From Nocardioides jiangsuensis (GTDB lineage: Bacteria; Actinomycetota; Actinomycetes; Propionibacteriales; Nocardioidaceae): a DNA stretch of 64,000 nucleotides. Location: NCBI RefSeq assembly GCF_019679455.1, contig NZ_JAIEZQ010000003.1, forward strand, positions 496,001-560,000, written 5' to 3'. The translations under genes were made by a program, and so were the position numbers. Within the stretch, counting starts at the first letter, position 1. Every line of letters starts with the position of its first letter. The notes beneath the pieces were generated by a model. The model worked only from the letters and a program-made list of their open reading frames with translations, searched no databases and was not told the origin of the DNA. Shown here in pieces: positions 59,594 to 64,000 of this stretch.

Positions 59594-61615
59594 TCAGCCG
59601 ATTCCGGGGATCCGTGAGACCAGCAGGTCCAGGAGCTTGATGCCGACGAACGGGGCGACGACGCCGCCGAGGCCGTAGACCGTCAGGTTGCGGCGCAGCA
59701 TGGCCGCCGCCGAGGAGGGCCGGTACCGGACACCGCGCAGGGCCAACGGGATCAGCGCGACGATGACCAGCGCGTTGAAGACGACCGCGGACAGGATCGC
59801 CGACTGCGGCGTCGCCAGCCGCATGACGTTGAGCGTGTCCAGGCCGACGAAGACGCCGCTGAACATCGCCGGGATGATCGCGAAGTACTTCGCGACGTCG
59901 TTGGCGATCGAGAAGGTGGTCAGGGAGCCCCGCGTGATGAGCAGCTGCTTGCCGATGCCCACGATCTCGATGAGCTTCGTCGGGTTGGAGTCGAGGTCGA
60001 CCATGTTGCCGGCCTCCTTCGCCGCCGACGTACCGCTGTTCATCGCGACCCCGACGTCGGCCTGGGCCAGTGCGGGGGCGTCGTTGGTGCCGTCCCCGGT
60101 CATCGCGACGAGCCGGCCGCCTTCCTGCTCCCGCTTGATCAGCGCCATCTTGTCCTCGGGCGTCGCCTCGGCGAGGAAGTCGTCGACGCCGGCCTCCTCG
60201 GCGATCGCGCGCGCCGTGAGGGGGTTGTCGCCGGTGATCATCACGGTGCGGATCCCCATCCGGCGCATCTCGTCGAAGCGCTCGCGCATGCCTTCCTTGA
60301 CGATGTCCTTGAGCCCGATCACGCCGAGGGCGCGGGCGGGCCCCCCGTCGAGGTGCTCGGCGACGACGAGCGGGGTCCCCCCGGCGGTGGAGATGGCGTC
60401 GACGATCGCGCCGACCTCCTCGGTGGGATGGCCGCCGTTCTCCCGGACCCACTTCATCACCGCGGCCGCGGCGCCCTTGCGGATCCGGCGGCCACCGTCG
60501 AGGTCGACGCCGGACATCCGGGTCTGCGCGGTGAACTCGACGAAGTGCGCGTGGGTCAGCTCACCGGGCCGACGCTCGCGCAGTCCGTGGTCGCGCTTGG
60601 CGAGCACGACGATCGACCGGCCTTCCGGGGTCTCGTCGGCGAGGCTGGACAGCTGGGCGGCACTCGCGACGGCCCGGGGGTCGACGCCGTCCACCGGGTG
60701 GAACTCGGAGGCCTGCCGGTTGCCCAGCGTGATGGTGCCGGTCTTGTCGAGCAGCAGCGTGTCGACGTCGCCGGCGGCCTCGACGGCGCGCCCGGACATG
60801 GCCAGCACGTTGTGTTGCACCAGGCGGTCCATGCCGGCGATGCCGATCGCGGACAGCAGCGCCCCGATCGTGGTCGGGATCAGGCACACCAGCAGCGCCA
60901 CCAGGACGATGAGCGACTGCTCGGCGCCGGAGTAGATCGCGAACGGCTGGAGGGTGACCGTGGCGGCCAGGAAGATGACGGTCAGGCTGGCCAGCAGGAT
61001 GTCGAGGGCGATCTCGTTGGGCGTCTTCTGCCGGGAGGCGCCTTCGACGAGCGCGATCATCCGGTCGATGAAGCCCTCGCCGGGCTTCGCGGTGATCCGG
61101 ACCACGATCCGGTCCGAGAGCACCCTGGTGCCCCCGGTGACCGAGCTGCGGTCGCCGCCGGACTCGCGGATCACCGGGGCGGACTCGCCGGTGATCGCCG
61201 ACTCGTCGACGCTGGCGATCCCCTCGACCACGTCGCCGTCGCCGGGGATGATCTGCCCTGCCTCGACCACCACGTGGTCGCCGACCAGCAGGTCGGGAGC
61301 ACCGACCTGCTCCTCCGAGCCGTCCTCGCGCAGGCGCCGTGCCACGGTCTCGGTCTTGGCGCGGCGGAGCGTGGCGGCCTGCGCCTTGCCGCGTCCCTCG
61401 GCGACGGCCTCCGCCAGGTTCGCGAAGACGACGGTGAGCCACAGCCACGCCACCACCGACCAGGCGAAGGTGCTGGGGACGGTGACGGCCAGGACCGTCG
61501 ACAGCACGGCGCCGGTCTCGACCACGAACATGACGGGGTGCCTGACCATGGTTCGCGGGTCGAGCTTGCGCAGCGCGTCCGGGAGCGAGGACGCCAGCAG
61601 GTGGAGGGGGGTCAC
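59594..61615 (-). CDS. kdpB: K+-transporting P-type ATPase subunit KdpB
   Basis: 673 residues. P-type motifs: [15 protein letters not shown] near 150, phosphorylation loop [15 protein letters not shown] near 298, [19 protein letters not shown] near 460 and [20 protein letters not shown] near 508. It hydrolyses ATP to drive K+ through KdpA. GTG 61615 overlaps the kdpA stop by 4 bp (GTGA). The larger open frame upstream is antisense or out-of-phase within kdpA. Confidence 0.96.
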   Translation of the reverse strand: MTPLHLLASSLPDALRKLDPRTMVRHPVMFVVETGAVLSTVLAVTVPSTFAWSVVAWLWLTVVFANLAEAVAEGRGKAQAATLRRAKTETVARRLREDGSEEQVGAPDLLVGDHVVVEAGQIIPGDGDVVEGIASVDESAITGESAPVIRESGGDRSSVTGGTRVLSDRIVVRITAKPGEGFIDRMIALVEGASRQKTPNEIALDILLASLTVIFLAATVTLQPFAIYSGAEQSLIVLVALLVCLIPTTIGALLSAIGIAGMDRLVQHNVLAMSGRAVEAAGDVDTLLLDKTGTITLGNRQASEFHPVDGVDPRAVASAAQLSSLADETPEGRSIVVLAKRDHGLRERRPGELTHAHFVEFTAQTRMSGVDLDGGRRIRKGAAAAVMKWVRENGGHPTEEVGAIVDAISTAGGTPLVVAEHLDGGPARALGVIGLKDIVKEGMRERFDEMRRMGIRTVMITGDNPLTARAIAEEAGVDDFLAEATPEDKMALIKREQEGGRLVAMTGDGTNDAPALAQADVGVAMNSGTSAAKEAGNMVDLDSNPTKLIEIVGIGKQLLITRGSLTTFSIANDVAKYFAIIPAMFSGVFVGLDTLNVMRLATPQSAILSAVVFNALVIVALIPLALRGVRYRPSSAAAMLRRNLTVYGLGGVVAPFVGIKLLDLLVSRIPGIG

Positions 61616-63273
61616 GACAGGCCCTCCGCGAGCGGACCGAGGGCGAGGACCGGGAAGAAGGTGAGCCCGGCGACGACGACGACCACGCCGGTCAGCATCC
61701 CGACGAACAGCGGGCGGTGGGTCGGCAGCGTCCCCGCCGTGGCCGGCACGTGCTGCTGGCCGGCCAGGGAGCCGGCGAGGGCCAGCACCAGCACGATCGG
61801 GACGAAGCGCACGAAGAGCATGGTGAGACCGAGCACGGTGTTGTACCAGGCGCTGTCGACCGAGAGGCCGGCGAACGCCGACCCGTTGTTGTTGCCGGCC
61901 GACATGAACGCGTAGAGCACCTCGGACAGCCCGTGCGGCCCCGGGTTGAGGATCGACTCCCGGGGGCCCGGCAGGGCCATCGACACCCCCGTGCCGGCCA
62001 GCACGACGACCGGCATCGTGAGGATGTACAGCGCGACCAGCTTCATCTCGCGGGCGCGGATCTTCTTGCGCAGGTACTCCGGCGTGCGGCCGACCATCAG
62101 ACCGGCCACGAACACGGCCAGGATCGCCAGCACGAGCATGCCGTACAGCCCGGAGCCGACCCCGCCCGGCGCCACCTCGCCGAGACCCATGTTGAGGAGC
62201 AGCAGTCCGCCCGACACCGCGGTGAACGAGGAGTGGAAGGAGTTGACCGCTCCGGCGGAGGTGCCGGTGGTGGACACCGCGAACAGCGACGACGCGGCCT
62301 CGCCGAAGCGAGTCTCCTTGCCCTCCATCGACGCTCCGGCGAGCCCGAACGCCGTACCCGGGTGTGACGCCTCGAGCGCGGTCACCCCGACGAGCAGCAC
62401 CGCCCAGATCACGCCCATCGCGGCGAGCACGGCGTACCCCTGCCGCGTGTCGCCGACCAGGACGCCGAACGTCCTGGTCAGCGCGACCGGGATCAGCAGG
62501 AGCAGGAAGACCTCGACCAGGTTGCTCACCGGGGTCGGGTTCTCGAAGGGGTGAGCGGCGTTGACGTTGTAGAAGCCGCCCCCGTTGGTGCCCAGCTCCT
62601 TGATGACCTCCTGCGACGCGACCGGGCCTCCGGTGATGGTCTGGGACTGACCGGTGAGCGTGGTGACCTCGATCCCGGCGCTCAGGTTCTGCACCGCCCC
62701 CAGCGCCACCAGGACGAGCGTGGCCAGGACCGCGATCGGCAGCAGGATACGCAGGGTGCCGCGGACCAGGTCCACCCAGAAGTTGCCGACGCGGTCGGTG
62801 CGGGCTCGCCGGAAGCCACGGACCAGCGCGACGGCGACGGCGATGCCGACCGCGGCCGAGACGAAGTTCTGCACCGCGAGCCCGGACATCTGCGTGAGGT
62901 GACCCATCGTCGACTCGCCGGAGTAGGACTGCCAGTTGGTGTTGGTGACGAACGAGGCAGCGGTGTTGAACGCCTGGTCGGGGGCGACACCGGGGAAGCC
63001 GAGGGAGAGCGGCAGCCGTGGCTGGAGGCGCTGGAGCGTGTACAGGCCCAGGACGCTCACGAACGAGAAGGCGAGGAGGGACCGGGCGTAGACCGCCCAC
63101 CGCTGGTCGGCATCGGGATCGACGCCCATCACGCGGTAGAGCCCGCGCTCGATCCGGGTGTGGTGCTCGTCGACGTAGACCCGGGCCATGTAGTCGCCGA
63201 GGGGACGGTAGGCCAGGGCCAGGGCCACGAGCAGCGTCACGACCTGGAGCAGGGCGGCGGTGGCGTCGGACAT
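61612..63273 (-). CDS. kdpA: K+-transporting ATPase subunit KdpA
   Basis: 553 residues, about ten membrane helices. The four selectivity-filter-type segments are visible: [15 protein letters not shown] near 110, [20 protein letters not shown] near 228, [16 protein letters not shown] near 340 and [20 protein letters not shown] near 460. It forms the K+ channel-like path. ATG 63273 follows the kdpF stop directly, so the two are coupled. Confidence 0.97.
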   Translation of the reverse strand: MSDATAALLQVVTLLVALALAYRPLGDYMARVYVDEHHTRIERGLYRVMGVDPDADQRWAVYARSLLAFSFVSVLGLYTLQRLQPRLPLSLGFPGVAPDQAFNTAASFVTNTNWQSYSGESTMGHLTQMSGLAVQNFVSAAVGIAVAVALVRGFRRARTDRVGNFWVDLVRGTLRILLPIAVLATLVLVALGAVQNLSAGIEVTTLTGQSQTITGGPVASQEVIKELGTNGGGFYNVNAAHPFENPTPVSNLVEVFLLLLIPVALTRTFGVLVGDTRQGYAVLAAMGVIWAVLLVGVTALEASHPGTAFGLAGASMEGKETRFGEAASSLFAVSTTGTSAGAVNSFHSSFTAVSGGLLLLNMGLGEVAPGGVGSGLYGMLVLAILAVFVAGLMVGRTPEYLRKKIRAREMKLVALYILTMPVVVLAGTGVSMALPGPRESILNPGPHGLSEVLYAFMSAGNNNGSAFAGLSVDSAWYNTVLGLTMLFVRFVPIVLVLALAGSLAGQQHVPATAGTLPTHRPLFVGMLTGVVVVVAGLTFFPVLALGPLAEGLS

Positions 63274-63363
63274 CTAGAAACGCTCCGGGAACAGCAGGGC
63301 CACCAGGAGGTAGCCGAGGAGGAGGACCGAGATGACGAGGGCGACTGAGTGTTCGGCGCTCAC
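63274..63363 (-). CDS. kdpF: KdpF small membrane subunit
   Basis: 29 residues, [20 protein letters not shown] then VALLFPERF: one helix with the ERF ending of KdpF. GTG 63363 overlaps the stop of the preceding small ORF (GTGA). The stop abuts the kdpA ATG. It stabilises the Kdp complex. Confidence 0.88.
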   Translation of the reverse strand: MSAEHSVALVISVLLLGYLLVALLFPERF

Positions 63364-63443
63364 AGTCGCTCGACCGCCTTGACCACCAGAGCGGAGACGA
63401 CGAAGAACAGCGCGGTCAGCGCGATGAAGGTGAGGTCGGCCAT
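63360..63443 (-). CDS. 27-residue single-helix protein at the head of the kdp operon
   Basis: [20 protein letters not shown] then VKAVERL: one membrane helix plus a charged end. Its TGA overlaps the kdpF GTG by 4 bp, so it is translated with the operon. The predicted helix and coupling suggest a real accessory peptide of the pump or a leader for kdpF. I recall similar small ORFs ahead of kdpF in other actinobacteria, but this needs a database check. Confidence 0.65.
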   Translation of the reverse strand: MADLTFIALTALFFVVSALVVKAVERL

Positions 63444-63482
63444 GACTCGATTGAACGCCGCGCGACGCCGCAGCGGCATGCC

Positions 63483-63542
63483 CCTAACGGCGCCCTAACG
63501 GTGGTGCGGACGTCCCTGACGCGATCCTGACACGGTCCTCAC
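63483..63542 (-). promoter_or_regulatory. Five-repeat KdpE-type operator upstream of the kdp operon
   Basis: CCTAACGG at 63483-63490 and 63494-63501 are exactly 11 bp apart. CCTGAC at 63515-63520 and 63526-63531 and CCTCAC at 63537-63542 continue at exactly 11-bp spacing. On the operon strand these read as GT[T/C/G]AGG direct repeats, one helical turn apart, as for OmpR/PhoP-family regulators. They lie 40-100 nt before the first small ORF. Confidence 0.6.
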
Positions 63543-63615
63543 GAACACGGGCGACGGGAGCGGGTGACGAGGCGGGAACTGGGTACTCCCACGTCAGGTG
63601 AGGGAGGTGAGAGTC

Positions 63616-63981
63616 ATGCAGTTCTTTCGCGCGTTCGGAGGCGGGCTGCTCTGGATCGTGGCGTCCCTGGTCGGCCTGGTGGCCGGGATCCTGTGCGTCA
63701 CCGTGATCCTTCTTCCGCTGGGGATCCCGCTGCTGGGCCTGGCTCGCAAGCTCTTCGGTCAGGCGACGACGATGATGCTGCCGCGGTCGTTGTCCCATCC
63801 GGTCGAGGAGACGAAGAGGTCGTGGCGCAAGAAGAGGCGCAAGGCCAAGGGCACCGGCCCGGACGTGGGTCGCGTCGCCGAGAAGGGCAAGAAGCAGGTC
63901 GCCAAGGGCAAGAAGCAGGCTGCCAAGGGCAAGAAGCGTCTGGCCAAGAAGACGAAGCGCCGCAAGGGCCTCTTCGGCTGA
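63616..63981 (+). CDS. Membrane protein with lysine-rich C-terminal tail
   Basis: 121 residues. Two hydrophobic segments (FRAFGGGLLWIVASLVGLVA and GILCVTVILLPLGIPLLGLA), then an Arg/Lys-rich tail with repeated KGKK units (KGKKQVAKGKKQAAKGKKR). The tail might contact nucleic acid or membrane lipid; function unknown. ATG 63616 follows GGGAGGTGAG. Divergent from the kdp operon and next to its operator. Confidence 0.65.
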   Translation: MQFFRAFGGGLLWIVASLVGLVAGILCVTVILLPLGIPLLGLARKLFGQATTMMLPRSLSHPVEETKRSWRKKRRKAKGTGPDVGRVAEKGKKQVAKGKKQAAKGKKRLAKKTKRRKGLFG

Positions 63982-64000
63982 CCGGTGGTGGGTGGACCGG

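Noticed and set aside
61616-63100. N-terminal extension of the KdpB frame
   Set aside because: It runs out of phase through kdpA. GTG 61615 overlaps the kdpA stop and begins the normal KdpB N-terminus.

Overview
High-GC DNA from an actinobacterium, most like Nocardioides or another Nocardioidaceae. The evidence is the strong G/C third-position bias, many GTG and TTG starts, a MTQQLLLLRCRS-type leuA leader peptide, SigE-family ECF sigma factor, DtxR/IdeR- and Zur-type boxes, and the tuberculostearic-acid gene pair. No phage, IS element, CRISPR array or rRNA operon was found. The species is inferred from gene content only.

Layout. 1-1.8 kb: membrane-protein fragments and a hemerythrin-like gene flanking an unusual two-arm array of 22-bp repeats. 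1.9-4.6 kb: tmsA-tmsB pair for 10-methyl branched fatty acids. 4.6-6.4 kb: ECF sigma factor with its linked membrane protein. 6.5-17.4 kb: era, two septum-formation-type lipoproteins, a flavodoxin-like protein, GNATs, leuA with an attenuator, a MASE1/PAS histidine kinase and a hydrolase. 17.4-20.2 kb: gluconate module (gntK, gntR, gntP) with a candidate operator. 20.3-22.9 kb: recO, marR-type regulator, uppS, GNAT. 23.1-26.3 kb: znuA-znuC-znuB-zur operon behind two Zur boxes. 26.4-36.1 kb: housekeeping block (glyS, dusB, SH3/peptidase-like secreted protein, HAD, dgt, dnaG, tRNA-Asn). 36.1-39.3 kb: PIG-L deacetylase, tRNA-Met, then a decayed, visibly less GC-rich stretch holding a truncated DUF202 gene, a frameshifted uridine-kinase-like pseudogene and orphan genes. 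39.3-44.4 kb: sulfatase operon with its own formylglycine-generating enzyme and a glycine-zipper membrane protein, then a YwaF-type membrane protein. 44.6-50.1 kb: secreted proteins, esterase, hydrolase, and a tandem 682-bp duplication producing one broken and one intact DUF4118 sensor gene. 50.1-50.9 kb: bfd-bfr iron-storage pair behind a perfect DtxR/IdeR palindrome. 50.9-55.5 kb: PAS/SpoIIE phosphatase, VOC protein, membrane proteins. 55.5-63.5 kb: complete kdp potassium system in the order small ORF-kdpF-A-B-C-D-E, preceded by five direct repeats at helical spacing that look like a KdpE operator. 63.6 kb: lysine-rich membrane protein.

Metal homeostasis (Zur, IdeR-type) and ion stress (Kdp) are the best-supported regulatory circuits. 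Many genes have a -10-like hexamer only 6-8 nt ahead of the start codon, which implies widespread leaderless transcription. The least ordinary observations are the 22-bp repeat array, the kdp repeat operator, the bacterioferritin with Asp at the usual ferroxidase His position, the FGE-sulfatase-glycine-zipper operon, the 682-bp duplication, and the tRNA-Met-adjacent decay zone.
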